The notes beneath the pieces are model-generated. The model was given only the letters and a program-made list of their open reading frames with translations. It made no database searches and was not told where the DNA came from. 64,000 nt of DNA from Defluviitalea raffinosedens (lineage in GTDB: Bacteria; Bacillota; Clostridia; Lachnospirales; Defluviitaleaceae): NCBI RefSeq assembly GCF_016908775.1, contig NZ_JAFBEP010000010.1:1-64000 (forward strand). The letters are read 5' to 3'. Positions 47,021 through 55,561 of the stretch are shown piece after piece; positions within the stretch are counted from its first letter, which is position 1; each line of letters starts with the position of its first letter. Made by a program: the position numbers and the translations under genes.

Positions 47021-49627
47021 ATGGAAGAAAAGAAAAACAAAAATAACGTTGAAGTGAATGTAACTTCTATGATTGATACACTTGTTAAGAACGCGCAAAA
47101 AGCTTTAGATGAATATATGAATTTAGATCAGGAAACTGTTGACCGCATTGTTAAAGCCATGGCATTGGCAGGACTTGATCAACATATGTATTTGGCTAAA
47201 CTGGCAGTAGAAGAAACCGGCAGAGGTATCTATGAAGATAAGATCACTAAAAATATTTTTGCAACAGAGTATATTTACCACAGCATAAAATATGAAAAAA
47301 CTGTTGGTGTTATTGAAGAAAATGAAGAGGAAGATTACATGGAAGTTGCTGAGCCTGTAGGAATCGTTGCAGGAGTAACTCCAGTAACCAACCCTACTTC
47401 AACAACCCTTTTTAAATCCATTATTGCAGCAAAAACAAGAAATCCCATCATTTTTGCATTCCACCCCTCTGCACAAAAATGCTCCGCTGAAGCTGCAAGA
47501 ATCGTTCGTGAAGCAGCAATCAAAGCAGGAGCTCCAGAATATTGCATTCAATGGATTGAACACCCATCTGTTGAAGCTACTCAATCTTTAATGAATCACC
47601 CAAATGTATCTCTGATCCTTGCAACCGGTGGTTCCGGTATGGTTAAAGCCGCATACTCATCCGGTAAACCAGCTCTTGGCGTTGGACCTGGAAACTGCCC
47701 TTGCTTCATAGAAAAAACTGCAAATATTGAAAGAGCTGTAACAGATTTAATTCTTTCCAAATCCTTTGATAATGGTATGATTTGTGCTTCTGAACAAGCT
47801 GTAATTATTGAAGCTCCAATCTATAAGCAAGTAACCGATTATATGAAGGCGCACAAATGCTATTTTGCAACCAAAGAGGAAATCAAAAAATTAGAACCTG
47901 TAATCATTAACATGGAAAAAATGGCTGTAAATCCAAACATCGTTGGTATGCCTCCTTATAAGATTGCAGAATTAGCTGGTATCACCATTCCAAAGGATAC
48001 TAAAGTGCTCTGCTGTGAAATCGATGGTGTAGGAGAAAAATATCCTTTATCCAGAGAAAAACTTTCTCCAGTTCTTGCAGTAGTTAAGGCCAAAGATGTT
48101 GAAGAAGGCATCAGAATGGCGGAAATTATGGTTGAACTTGGAGGTTTAGGCCATAGTTCTGTAATCCATTCTAATGACGATAAAGTAATTGAAGAATTCT
48201 CCAATCGCCTGAAAACAGGACGTATTATTGTCAATGCCCCTTCTACCCACGGAGCAATAGGAGATATCTATAATACGAATATGCCTTCTCTGACACTTGG
48301 ATGTGGCTCTTACGGAAGAAACTCCACCACATCCAATGTAACGGCTGTTAACTTAATTAATAAGAAAAGGGTGGCAAAAAGAAGAGTGAATATGCAATGG
48401 TTTAAAGTTCCAGAAAAGATTTATTTTGAAGCAGGTTCTGTTCAATATTTAAGCAAGATGCCAGATATAAGCCGTGCTTTTATTGTAACAGATCCATCTA
48501 TGGTTAAGCTCGGATACGTAGACAAAGTATTGTATCACTTAAGAAAAAGACTTGACTATGTACATTGCGAAATCTTCAGTGAAGTAGAGCCCGATCCTTC
48601 TTTAGAAACCATTCAAAGAGGCGTAGAGTTAATGAATAACTTTAAGCCTGATGTCATCATTGCTCTTGGTGGTGGTTCTGCTCTTGATGCTGCTAAGGGA
48701 ATGTGGCTCTTCTATGAACATCCGGAAGCAGACTTTACAGGCATGGCACTGAAATTCATGGATATCAGAAAGAGAATTTATAAATTCCCAAAAATGGGTA
48801 AGAAAGCAAAGATGGTGGCAATTCCAACCACATCCGGTACTGGTTCTGAAGTAACTTCCTTTGCAGTTATAACCGATAAATCTAAGAATATTAAATATCC
48901 TTTGGCGGATTACGAATTAACTCCTGATGTAGCAATCGTAGACCCAGAATTTGTTATGACCGTTCCTCCTTCAATTACTGCAGATACCGGACTTGACGTA
49001 TTAACCCATGCAGTTGAAGCTTTTGTGTCCATCTTAGCTTCTGATTATACTGATGCACTGGCTATGAAAGCTATCGAATTGGTATTTGAATATCTTCCAA
49101 GAGCATATAAAGATGGAAGCGATGCTGTAGCAAGAGAAAAAATGCATAATGCTTCTTGTATTGCAGGTATGGCATTTACCAATGCATTCTTAGGAATTAA
49201 CCACTCCCTGGCTCACAAATTAGGAGGGGAATTCCATATTCCTCATGGTCGTGCCAATGCAATCCTTCTTCCTTATGTTATAGAATACAATGGAGAAACT
49301 ACTCCAACCAAATTTGTTTCTTGGCCAAAATATGAAAAATTCGTTGCTCCTGAAAAATACGCATTAATTGCAAAACGTTTAGGACTTCCTGCTTCAACTC
49401 CTGAAGAAGGTGTTAAATCCTTAGCAAATGCAGTCAGAAACTTAATTAAAGAACTGAACATGCCAGCAACAATTAAAGATTGTGGTGTAGAGGAAAGTGC
49501 ATTCCTGCAAAAAGTTGAATACTTGGCAGATCGCGCTTTTGAAGACCAATGTACAACCGCAAACCCAAGACTTCCTCTTGTAAGCGAATTAGTAGAAATC
49601 TACAAAAAGGCTTATTACGGAAAGTAA
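47021..49627 (+). CDS. adhE: Bifunctional acetaldehyde-CoA/alcohol dehydrogenase
   Basis: An 868-residue fusion. The N-terminal half (about 1-450) is a CoA-acylating aldehyde dehydrogenase with GVTPVTNPTSTT, ATGGSGMVKAA and the catalytic cysteine in DNGMICASEQAVI (about 245). The C-terminal half (about 460-868) is an iron-dependent alcohol dehydrogenase with GGGSALDAAKGMW and metal ligands in HSLAHKLGGEFHIPHGRANAILLPYVIEYN. It reduces acetyl-CoA to ethanol and regenerates two NAD. SD AGGAGG precedes ATG. It is the plus-strand sink for PFOR-derived acetyl-CoA. Confidence 0.98.
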   Translation: MEEKKNKNNVEVNVTSMIDTLVKNAQKALDEYMNLDQETVDRIVKAMALAGLDQHMYLAKLAVEETGRGIYEDKITKNIFATEYIYHSIKYEKTVGVIEENEEEDYMEVAEPVGIVAGVTPVTNPTSTTLFKSIIAAKTRNPIIFAFHPSAQKCSAEAARIVREAAIKAGAPEYCIQWIEHPSVEATQSLMNHPNVSLILATGGSGMVKAAYSSGKPALGVGPGNCPCFIEKTANIERAVTDLILSKSFDNGMICASEQAVIIEAPIYKQVTDYMKAHKCYFATKEEIKKLEPVIINMEKMAVNPNIVGMPPYKIAELAGITIPKDTKVLCCEIDGVGEKYPLSREKLSPVLAVVKAKDVEEGIRMAEIMVELGGLGHSSVIHSNDDKVIEEFSNRLKTGRIIVNAPSTHGAIGDIYNTNMPSLTLGCGSYGRNSTTSNVTAVNLINKKRVAKRRVNMQWFKVPEKIYFEAGSVQYLSKMPDISRAFIVTDPSMVKLGYVDKVLYHLRKRLDYVHCEIFSEVEPDPSLETIQRGVELMNNFKPDVIIALGGGSALDAAKGMWLFYEHPEADFTGMALKFMDIRKRIYKFPKMGKKAKMVAIPTTSGTGSEVTSFAVITDKSKNIKYPLADYELTPDVAIVDPEFVMTVPPSITADTGLDVLTHAVEAFVSILASDYTDALAMKAIELVFEYLPRAYKDGSDAVAREKMHNASCIAGMAFTNAFLGINHSLAHKLGGEFHIPHGRANAILLPYVIEYNGETTPTKFVSWPKYEKFVAPEKYALIAKRLGLPASTPEEGVKSLANAVRNLIKELNMPATIKDCGVEESAFLQKVEYLADRAFEDQCTTANPRLPLVSELVEIYKKAYYGK

Positions 49628-49638
49628 AATTAACATCA

Positions 49639-49676
49639 AAAAACTCAGCCAGGCTTAATACTATGGCTGAGTTTTT
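49639..49676 (+). terminator. Terminator of adhE, overlapping the convergent gene end
   Basis: Perfect 13-bp stem AAAAACTCAGCCA / TGGCTGAGTTTTT with a 12-base loop, ending in T tract. Its second arm lies inside the last codons of the convergent gene at 49661-49987, and it can serve both strands. Confidence 0.9.
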
Positions 49677-49987
49677 ATTTCTATATCATAACTTCCGTCA
49701 GGCCTTTTTTTTATTTTTACCGGTTGCTTTGTATCCTTCGTTTTATATTCCCCATTTTCTAAAATTAAATCAATGGAGGAAGAACTTTTCTCTCCATTGA
49801 TATATAGCGGCATTCCATCTGGTGCAGTAATTCTGATCGTATTTTCCTGGCTTTTAGTTATCTGTTTTGAAATACTTCTAACAGGAACATAAATACCTAC
49901 AAATATAAATAAGACAATGATGAGCAGTAAAATTTCTTCCAGGAGCTGATATAAGAGTCTTTTATATATTTCCCTGTGCTCTGTCAT
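49661..49987 (-). CDS. Small membrane-anchored protein of unknown function
   Basis: A 108-residue protein, MTEHREIYKRLLYQLLEEIL at the start, with one strong membrane segment at about residues 17-38 (EEILLLIIVLFIFVGIYVPV) and an extracytoplasmic tail of about 65 residues that looks beta-rich (IRITAPDGMPLYINGEKSS). The SD AAGGGG is before the ATG at 49987; a start six codons upstream lies before it. I do not recognise the family. The last four residues (KTQP) are encoded inside the adhE terminator arm. Confidence 0.65.
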   Translation of the reverse strand: MTEHREIYKRLLYQLLEEILLLIIVLFIFVGIYVPVRSISKQITKSQENTIRITAPDGMPLYINGEKSSSSIDLILENGEYKTKDTKQPVKIKKRPDGSYDIEIKTQP

Positions 49988-50048
49988 AGAAAAACCCCTT
50001 ATCATTGCTTCTATTCTATTGTATTCGTAAGTACTTGTATAACATACT

Positions 50049-50855
50049 TTATAATATAAACTTTTCTATAATTTCTTTTATGGCATGGTGATTATTATCA
50101 TTTTCTGTTATATACTGTGCTGCTTTCTTAATATCCGGATGGGCATTCGCCATGGCAATTCCAAGGCCTGCTTCTTTGATCATATATAAATCATTAAAAC
50201 TGTCTCCCACACATATAATCTCTTCTCTTTTTAATCCTAATTTCTGTCCTAATTTTCTTACCGCTAATCCCTTATTGGCATGAATGCTGGTAAATTCTAA
50301 ATAGAAGGGCTTCGAAAAGAACATATGGAGCTTTCCCTCTGTCCAGGTTCTTAACTTTTCTGCTATTTTTACCAGTTTCTCATGTTCATCGTAAAAAAGA
50401 ACTTTTATAACGTCCCTCGTAATACCAGTAGAAAAATCTCCTATTTCTACGGATCTTAAACCGGTTATACTGGTATATCTTTTTGAGTATTCATTGCTTT
50501 TTTCTACAAGTAGCTCATGATCAAGATAGGTCTGTGCATATATATTTTCTTTTTTGGCAAAGGAAAATAAATACTGTGCATATTCTAAAGGAACATCTTC
50601 TTCGCTGATGATGTTTAAATCTTTGGTTTCAAAAATCACTGCACCATTATATGAAATACCATATTCATCTTCTTTCTTAAGGCCTAACTCTTCTAAATAA
50701 GGGTTGATGGAAATACTGGCTCTTCCTGAGCAAAGTACAATTTTTACACCCTTTTCAATTGCTTTTTGTATTGCGTCTTGATTTTCTTTTGTTATTTTTA
50801 ATTCATCATTTAAAAGTGTATCATCCATATCAATTGCTACCATTTTATATCTCAT
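50049..50855 (-). CDS. Cof-type HAD-IIB phosphatase
   Basis: A 268-residue HAD-superfamily hydrolase. Motif I is IDMDDTLLND (nucleophile Asp near residue 8), motif II CSGRAS (about 43), motif III Lys in the HANKGLAVRKLG segment (about 194), and motif IV GDSFNDLYMIKEAG (about 217). The large cap between motifs II and III defines the IIB/Cof group, which dephosphorylates sugar phosphates, FMN or thiamine-pathway intermediates. The adjacent divergent thiT does not by itself prove a thiamine role. SD GGAAAGG precedes ATG. Confidence 0.88.
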   Translation of the reverse strand: MRYKMVAIDMDDTLLNDELKITKENQDAIQKAIEKGVKIVLCSGRASISINPYLEELGLKKEDEYGISYNGAVIFETKDLNIISEEDVPLEYAQYLFSFAKKENIYAQTYLDHELLVEKSNEYSKRYTSITGLRSVEIGDFSTGITRDVIKVLFYDEHEKLVKIAEKLRTWTEGKLHMFFSKPFYLEFTSIHANKGLAVRKLGQKLGLKREEIICVGDSFNDLYMIKEAGLGIAMANAHPDIKKAAQYITENDNNHHAIKEIIEKFIL

Positions 50856-50899
50856 TTTACTTTTCCTTTCCTTAAAATGATCTTTTGAGTTCTTTTAAT

Positions 50900-50928
50900 T
50901 TGACATTTTCTATGGAATATTATATAGT
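50900..50928 (+). promoter_or_regulatory. Promoter of the TPP riboswitch-thiT unit
   Basis: TTGACA (50900-50905) and TATAGT (50923-50928), spacer 17 bp, on the plus strand. Confidence 0.75.
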
Positions 50929-50964
50929 ATGTATTGAAAGAACATGTTCTTTTAACTGAATATG

Positions 50965-51098
50965 CGTCCGCTAGGGGAGCCTTTTTGGCTGAGAGTGTGC
51001 ATCTATGCACTAACCCTTTGTACCTGATCCAGATAATGCTGGCGAAGGGAAGCGAAATTTTGGTAAACCTCCTGCGGACAAAATTAAAGGAGGATTTT
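50965..51098 (+). promoter_or_regulatory. TPP (thi-box) riboswitch controlling thiT
   Basis: Conserved aptamer elements appear in order: CTAGGGGAGCC, GGCTGAGAG, ACCCTTTGTACCTGATCC, AGATAATGCTGGCGAAGGGAAGC (ends about 51053). After it, CCTCC (51069-51073) can pair with the thiT SD GGAGG (51089-51093), while GCGGAC (51074-51079) can pair back with GTCCGC at the 5' side. This gives a plausible switch hiding the SD and, because seven T residues follow, perhaps also terminating transcription when TPP is bound. Confidence 0.93.
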
Positions 51099-51101
51099 TT
51101 T

Positions 51102-51761
51102 ATGTTTGGTGAAGAAGCATTACAAAACTTTATTGAGTCACCTCTAGGTAAGACGATCATTGTCTTAGTCGCTTTAATTCTTGTGGCCTTGTTTGCGGGA
51201 AATCTTTATAAAAAGAAGAATCTTTCCGTTAAGGCATTAGCTTATTCCGGACTTGCCATCGCCCTGGCCACCATCCTGTCTAATTTTACTTTGTTTCAAC
51301 TGCCCCAAGGGGGTTCTGTTACACCATTTTCCATGATGTTCATTGTTCTTATAGGCTATTGGTTTGGACCTTTTGAAGGGATCTTGGCAGGTGTAACGTA
51401 TGGACTTTTACAACTTGCCCTGGGAGGATATGTTGTTCATCCTGCACAGCTTTTATTAGATTATCCTTTGGCTTTTGGGGCTCTGGGATTTTCCGGATTC
51501 TTTAAAAAAGGCTCTTATTCTCTTATTTATGGCTATATTGCAGGGGTAATGGGGCGATTTGTATGCAGTTTCTTATCCGGATGGATTTTCTTTGGCTCCT
51601 ATGCATGGGAAGGATTTGATCCCATTACTTATTCCATACTTTATAATTTGTCCTATATTGGAATAGAAATGGTATTAACCATTCTTCTGTTTATGATTCC
51701 ATCCTTCAGATTTGCACTCAATCATATTAAGAAAACCGTGAATGTCAACGAATATGCTTAA
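51102..51761 (+). CDS. thiT: ECF-type thiamine transporter, substrate-binding S component
   Basis: A 219-residue membrane protein with about six hydrophobic segments. The region GGSVTPFSMMFIVLIGYWFGPFEGILAGVTYGLLQL is the ThiT family core, which binds thiamine and docks on the shared energy-coupling module. The ATG at 51102 follows SD AAAGGAGG directly under the TPP riboswitch, which supports a thiamine role. Upstream in-frame codons lie in the riboswitch and are not used. No ECF ATPases are in the window. Confidence 0.93.
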   Translation: MFGEEALQNFIESPLGKTIIVLVALILVALFAGNLYKKKNLSVKALAYSGLAIALATILSNFTLFQLPQGGSVTPFSMMFIVLIGYWFGPFEGILAGVTYGLLQLALGGYVVHPAQLLLDYPLAFGALGFSGFFKKGSYSLIYGYIAGVMGRFVCSFLSGWIFFGSYAWEGFDPITYSILYNLSYIGIEMVLTILLFMIPSFRFALNHIKKTVNVNEYA

Positions 51762-51771
51762 AAATCTTAAG

Positions 51772-51817
51772 AAAATCCGTTGTAATCGCCAAAAAGCAAT
51801 TACAACGGATTTTTAAT
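51772..51817 (+). terminator. Terminator of thiT
   Basis: Perfect 15-bp stem AAAATCCGTTGTAAT (51772-51786) and its complement (51799-51813), 12-base loop, followed by T residues on the plus strand. Confidence 0.92.
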
Positions 51818-51930
51818 GCCTTATACTTTAAATCATTTATATTAAATGATACAACATCTTTGTGTATATTTCAACAAAATTCATGTTTCATAGCTTTCAT
51901 ATAAATTTATAACATTCATGACATTTAAAT

Positions 51931-51972
51931 TCCCTTTATTAATTAGCATACGTCATACTAATTGAATAAGGG
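51931..51972. repeat. Imperfect 42-bp palindrome downstream of the YkuS-like gene
   Basis: TCCCTTTATTAATTAG pairs with CTAATTGAATAAGGGA (one bulge and one mismatch). On the minus strand it lies about 20 bp after the stop at 51993 but no T-run follows. It may be a weak terminator or a protein-binding site. The rest of the 51820-51992 gap has nothing recognisable. Confidence 0.5.
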
Positions 51973-51992
51973 AGTAAAATCTATAGACCTTA

Positions 51993-52283
51993 TTAAAACA
52001 GTGGAGAATATACCCTATTGTTTAAAATCTGCTCGATTTCATCTATGCTTTTATTCTGTGCGTTTATAATAAGTACTCCGTGATGTTTATGGTTCGATCT
52101 TTTCTCTATGGAAGATGTCAATTCCGGCCTTGTATCCTCATTAATTTCTATCCAATTGGGATGATTAATATATATGTAAGCATCCACCGGATATGGATAC
52201 TCGTCTTCATAGACTACCTGATACCCTCTTTGCTCTAATTTATCTTTGAATCCTTCTAAACCTCTTTCTATGGCTACAACCAT
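51993..52283 (-). CDS. YkuS-like (UPF0180) small protein
   Basis: A 96-residue cytoplasmic protein. The start VVAIERGLEGFKDKLEQRGYQVVYEDE resembles YkuS-family proteins (a predicted alpha/beta fold with an early helix and GYxVV strand), and the C-terminus GVLIINAQNKSIDEIEQILNN is consistent. The function is unknown. SD GGAGGT is seven bases from ATG but is the descending arm of an 8-bp hairpin (52290-52320), suggesting translational control. Follows the parAB-DUF4446 genes by 54 bp. Confidence 0.6.
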   Translation of the reverse strand: MVVAIERGLEGFKDKLEQRGYQVVYEDEYPYPVDAYIYINHPNWIEINEDTRPELTSSIEKRSNHKHHGVLIINAQNKSIDEIEQILNNRVYSPLF

Positions 52284-52320
52284 AAAAACACCTCCATAGT
52301 TATAGTGTCTCCATGGAGGT
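52284..52320 (-). promoter_or_regulatory. SD-containing hairpin before the YkuS-like gene
   Basis: ACCTCCAT (minus strand, 52313-52320) pairs perfectly with ATGGAGGT (52290-52297), which carries the SD; GTTTTTATG follows. It looks like a terminator for the par operon that also hides the SD of the next gene, as at 6217-6258. Confidence 0.6.
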
Positions 52321-52337
52321 ATCTGTTATTCTTTAAT

Positions 52338-52850
52338 TTATATTCTCTTGCCTTTATTTTTTAGTTGTGCTATTTGCAGAGCCTGTGCTTCTTCTGCAGA
52401 CAGTACATATGAACTTTTTCCGTTTTCTATTGGCTTTGCATAGGTATAGGAACCTTCCCTGCTATGTATGCCATTGAGTACTATCCCATCATCATAATCA
52501 TCTAAAAGCGCAATGGCATAACATAGATCTCCACCCATATCACCAAAAGCATTGTAACGGACAATTCCTGCTTTTTGAATACAACTTTTTAGGTTTCTTT
52601 TGATTTGATTACATTCCTCTACGATTCTTTCATTGTCTTTTTCAACTTGCATAACCTTCTCTATATAATCCAGCAGGAGGTCTTCTATAGGTCTTTCTTT
52701 CTTGCCCCCCATGAAGTAATTGTACTTTTTGTTGAGCTTACTCAATCTTACCGATAATATGATGACAATAATAAATAAAATGATTGAAAAAGCACTTACT
52801 CCTATTAATATTACGCTGCTGTACTCTGAAATGATCCTCATAATGTCCAC
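52338..52850 (-). CDS. DUF4446 family membrane protein
   Basis: A 170-residue protein with one N-terminal membrane segment (about residues 12-36, VILIGVSAFSIILFIIVIILSV) followed by a coiled-coil stretch (about 50-90) and the conserved end KAGIVRYNAFGDMGGDLCYAIALLDDYDDGIVLNGIHSREGSYTYAKPI. This is the DUF4446 family that regularly follows spo0J in Firmicutes; its function is unknown. The start is GTG at 52850, overlapping the parB stop region; the ATG three codons later is possible. Confidence 0.85.
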   Translation of the reverse strand: MDIMRIISEYSSVILIGVSAFSIILFIIVIILSVRLSKLNKKYNYFMGGKKERPIEDLLLDYIEKVMQVEKDNERIVEECNQIKRNLKSCIQKAGIVRYNAFGDMGGDLCYAIALLDDYDDGIVLNGIHSREGSYTYAKPIENGKSSYVLSAEEAQALQIAQLKNKGKRI

Positions 52851-53720
52851 TTATTTCACCTCTGAACCCCTATTTTCAATAGATTGAATTAAATATAAAA
52901 TTCTTTCCAAATCCTCATCGGAATAATATTCTATTTCTATTTTTCCTTTTTTTCTACCCTTAGTAATTTGAACTTTCGTTCCTAAGATATTCTTCATTTT
53001 ATTTTCAATTTCTTTGAATATTGGCGGCATTGCTTCATTTTTTTTCTTTTTTCTCGGTTTTTCCAGTATATCTTTGATCAGTTTTTCTGTTTCCCTTACA
53101 CTCAGGTTGTCTTTAAGTATTTTGTCAACAACTATAATTTGTTCTTCTTTACCTGGAAGAGCTAGAAGCGCTCTGGCATGCCCTTCGCTAATACTTCCTC
53201 TGACTAAAAGTTCTTGAATGCTTTCATCTAATTGAAGGAGTCTAAGGGTATTTGCAATGGCTGAACGACTTTTGCCTACCCTTTTTGCCACTTCCTCCTG
53301 CTTAAGAGAAAAAGAATGAATGAGCGTTTCATACGCCTTTGCTTCTTCTATCGGATTCAAATCTTCCCTTTGCAAGTTTTCTATTAAAGAAATCTCCATC
53401 ACTTCATCATTACTATAATCTTGAATAATTACAGGCACTTCACTAAGTCCTGCCATTCTTGCAGCTCGCCAACGCCTTTCCCCTGCCACAATTACATAAA
53501 AACCACCTTGCTTTTTTACAATCAAAGGCTGAATGATTCCATGTTCCTTGATCGACTGCGATAGTTCTTCCAGTTTTTCTTCATCAAAATTTTTTCTTGG
53601 TTGCTCTTTATTAGGCTCTATCTCATTTATAGGAACTATTTTGATTTGTCCCACACTACTTTCTTCCGGCAAATCAGATATGAGAGCAGAGAGTCCTTTT
53701 CCTAATCCTCTTTTTGCCAC
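52851..53720 (-). CDS. parB: Chromosome partitioning protein ParB/Spo0J
   Basis: A 289-residue CTP-dependent DNA clamp that loads at parS. The N-terminal region has EPNKEQPRKNFDEEKLEEL, the GERRWRAARMAGLSEVPVII CTP-binding part (about 82-100), SLIENLQREDLNPIEEAKAYETLI, and the HTH KQEEVAKRVGKSRSAIANTLRLLQL (about 145-170). GTG start at 53720 overlaps the parA stop by one base. A parS site lies 850 bp upstream. Separate from the noc paralogue at 62207. Confidence 0.95.
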   Translation of the reverse strand: MAKRGLGKGLSALISDLPEESSVGQIKIVPINEIEPNKEQPRKNFDEEKLEELSQSIKEHGIIQPLIVKKQGGFYVIVAGERRWRAARMAGLSEVPVIIQDYSNDEVMEISLIENLQREDLNPIEEAKAYETLIHSFSLKQEEVAKRVGKSRSAIANTLRLLQLDESIQELLVRGSISEGHARALLALPGKEEQIIVVDKILKDNLSVRETEKLIKDILEKPRKKKKNEAMPPIFKEIENKMKNILGTKVQITKGRKKGKIEIEYYSDEDLERILYLIQSIENRGSEVK

Positions 53721-54487
53721 TATGCTTCCTTCCTTTCTAATATTTCTGCGACCAGTAATCTGTAACTTTCTGAGCCTTTTGATTTTTCATCATACATCAT
53801 GATCGGCAATCCATGGCTGGGAGCTTCCCCTAGTCTTACATTCCGCGGAATGAGCGTTGTATATATTTCTTTTGAAAAATATTTTTTAACTTCTTCCACT
53901 ACCTGCAGGGACAGATTGGTCCTGGCATCATACATTGTAAAAAGAATCCCTTCTATATAGAGATTTGGATTAAGTTTTTTCTGAACCAATTTTATGGTGC
54001 TGATTAAATGGGTCAATCCTTCTAAGGCATAATATTCACATTGAATGGGAACCAGTACGCTATCTGCAGCAGTTAGTGCATTAAGCGTCAGTATATTTAC
54101 CGCAGGAGGGCAATCAATAAAGATATAATCATAATCTTTATTAATTTTCTTAAGAGCATTGCCAAGCACATACTCTCTTTTTTCGACTTCCAATAATTCT
54201 ATTTCTGCTCCCGCCAAATTCATATTGGAAGGGATCAACTCCAGATTCTTCATAGGCGTCTTTAATTTAATATCATTGATGCTGATTTCTCCAAGAAGTA
54301 CATCATAGATTGTTTTAGTGAGTTCATTTTTTTGAATGCCTAATCCGCTAGTGGTGTTTCCCTGGGGATCTATATCAATGGTAAGAACTTTATATCCCTG
54401 TTCTGCTAAACCAGCAGATACATTAATATTGGTAGTTGTCTTTCCTACTCCACCTTTTTGATTAAAAACTGCAATTACCTTTCCCAA
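53720..54487 (-). CDS. parA: Chromosome partitioning ATPase ParA/Soj
   Basis: A 255-residue deviant Walker ATPase. The deviant Walker A motif VFNQKGGVGKTTTNINVSAGLA is at residues 7-28, Walker A' TIDIDPQGNTTSG near 36, and Walker B YIFIDCPPAVNILTLNAL near 120. It moves ParB-bound origins and in Bacillus also controls DnaA. The start is a TTG at 54487 with SD GGGAGGG at about eight bases. Overlaps parB by one base; the parS site lies 86 bp upstream. Confidence 0.95.
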   Translation of the reverse strand: MGKVIAVFNQKGGVGKTTTNINVSAGLAEQGYKVLTIDIDPQGNTTSGLGIQKNELTKTIYDVLLGEISINDIKLKTPMKNLELIPSNMNLAGAEIELLEVEKREYVLGNALKKINKDYDYIFIDCPPAVNILTLNALTAADSVLVPIQCEYYALEGLTHLISTIKLVQKKLNPNLYIEGILFTMYDARTNLSLQVVEEVKKYFSKEIYTTLIPRNVRLGEAPSHGLPIMMYDEKSKGSESYRLLVAEILERKEA

Positions 54488-54572
54488 GCTATTTCCCTCC
54501 CGTGGCTTTCTTTTGATTAATTATACCACGATTTTAGTATAAATGAATCCTATCTATAATAAAATTTAAAAA

Positions 54573-54588
54573 TGTTTCACGTGAAACA
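54573..54588. promoter_or_regulatory. parS site
   Basis: TGTTTCACGTGAAACA is a perfect 16-bp match to the bacterial parS consensus, 85 bp upstream of parA. Only one copy is visible in the window. Confidence 0.97.
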
Positions 54589-54593
54589 AAAAA

Positions 54594-54641
54594 TTAAACT
54601 GCCGCCATAGACTATTATATCGCCTACAAACAGCAGTTTAA
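54594..54641 (-). repeat. Inverted repeat between the lipid kinase gene and parS
   Basis: TTAAACTGC (54594-54602) and GCAGTTTAA (54633-54641) are perfect 9-bp arms with a 30-base loop. It lies 10 bp after the lipid kinase stop and 5 bp from parS; on the minus strand TTTTTT follows shortly, so it may terminate the upstream gene. Confidence 0.5.
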
Positions 54642-54650
54642 ATAGGTATT

Positions 54651-55547
54651 TTATATATTTGCAAAAACCTCTAGTTTCCTATGGCATACTTTGATTTCAA
54701 GAGGTAAATCCGGGCCTTTTTCGCCGTCCACATCTGATTCGAAAAAATATTTTTCAGTTTCCAAACAAGAAATTTTGAATTCACTTTTCCTTAAGAATAA
54801 AACATTAGGATCGTCTAAATGTTCTCCTTTTAAGATTTTTAGAAATAATACAGCCAATTCATGAAAAGGTCTGGCTTTTATGCCTACAAAATCAAAAAAA
54901 CCGTCATCTACAGCAGCACCTTTAGCCAAGCGTTCAAATCCGCCAGCACTATTCCCATTCAACACCAAAAAAAGATAAAACAAATCTTCTATAACCGTAT
55001 CTTCACTTTCTATTCTAAGGGCAAAAGGCCTGAATTTGGGAAGTTGCTCAATTCCTTTGATGTAGTACGCCAGCTTCCCTAAGGTATTCTTAAAATGAAG
55101 ATCTATCGTTTGAGATACGTTGGTAAAAAGGCCACCGCAGCAAACATTGATAAAATAATTATCATTAACCTCTCCAATATCCACTTTTTTAATGTTATTT
55201 CTTAGAATAATATCGCAACACGCACCAACATCCTTTGGCAAATTAAGATGTCCTGCAAAATCATTGGCGGTACCAAAAGGAAAGATGCCTAAAGGGATAG
55301 TTAAATTATTTTTTACCATCGCGTTAATAATTTCATTCACTGTTCCATCCCCACCGGCAACAGCTAAAATTGAATAATCATCATTGCTGATCTTTCCTAC
55401 GGCCTCTGTAATATCTCCTTTTTTATTACTTCTAAAAATACTCACATCATAACCAGCAGTTTGAAACTTATGAATAAATGTATCGAGCTGCAGGTGAAAA
55501 CTTTTATCTCCTGATGCCGGATTATAGAATAATTTGATTCGCTTCAA
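54651..55547 (-). CDS. YegS/DagK-type lipid kinase
   Basis: A 298-residue cytosolic kinase of the diacylglycerol kinase family. KLFYNPASGDKSF and the nucleotide motif AVAGGDGTVNEIINAM (about residue 65) are the family signatures, followed by LGIFPFGTANDFAGHLNLP and the C-terminal beta-rich lipid domain with DVDGEKGP. It probably phosphorylates diacylglycerol or a related lipid. TTG start at 55547 with GGGGG about seven bases upstream. It follows argS after 14 bp. Confidence 0.88.
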   Translation of the reverse strand: MKRIKLFYNPASGDKSFHLQLDTFIHKFQTAGYDVSIFRSNKKGDITEAVGKISNDDYSILAVAGGDGTVNEIINAMVKNNLTIPLGIFPFGTANDFAGHLNLPKDVGACCDIILRNNIKKVDIGEVNDNYFINVCCGGLFTNVSQTIDLHFKNTLGKLAYYIKGIEQLPKFRPFALRIESEDTVIEDLFYLFLVLNGNSAGGFERLAKGAAVDDGFFDFVGIKARPFHELAVLFLKILKGEHLDDPNVLFLRKSEFKISCLETEKYFFESDVDGEKGPDLPLEIKVCHRKLEVFANI

Positions 55548-55561
55548 ACCTCATCCCCCTT

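Noticed and set aside
50852-51160. 102-codon minus-strand frame over the TPP riboswitch
   Set aside because: The sequence is fully explained by the riboswitch and thiT start on the plus strand.
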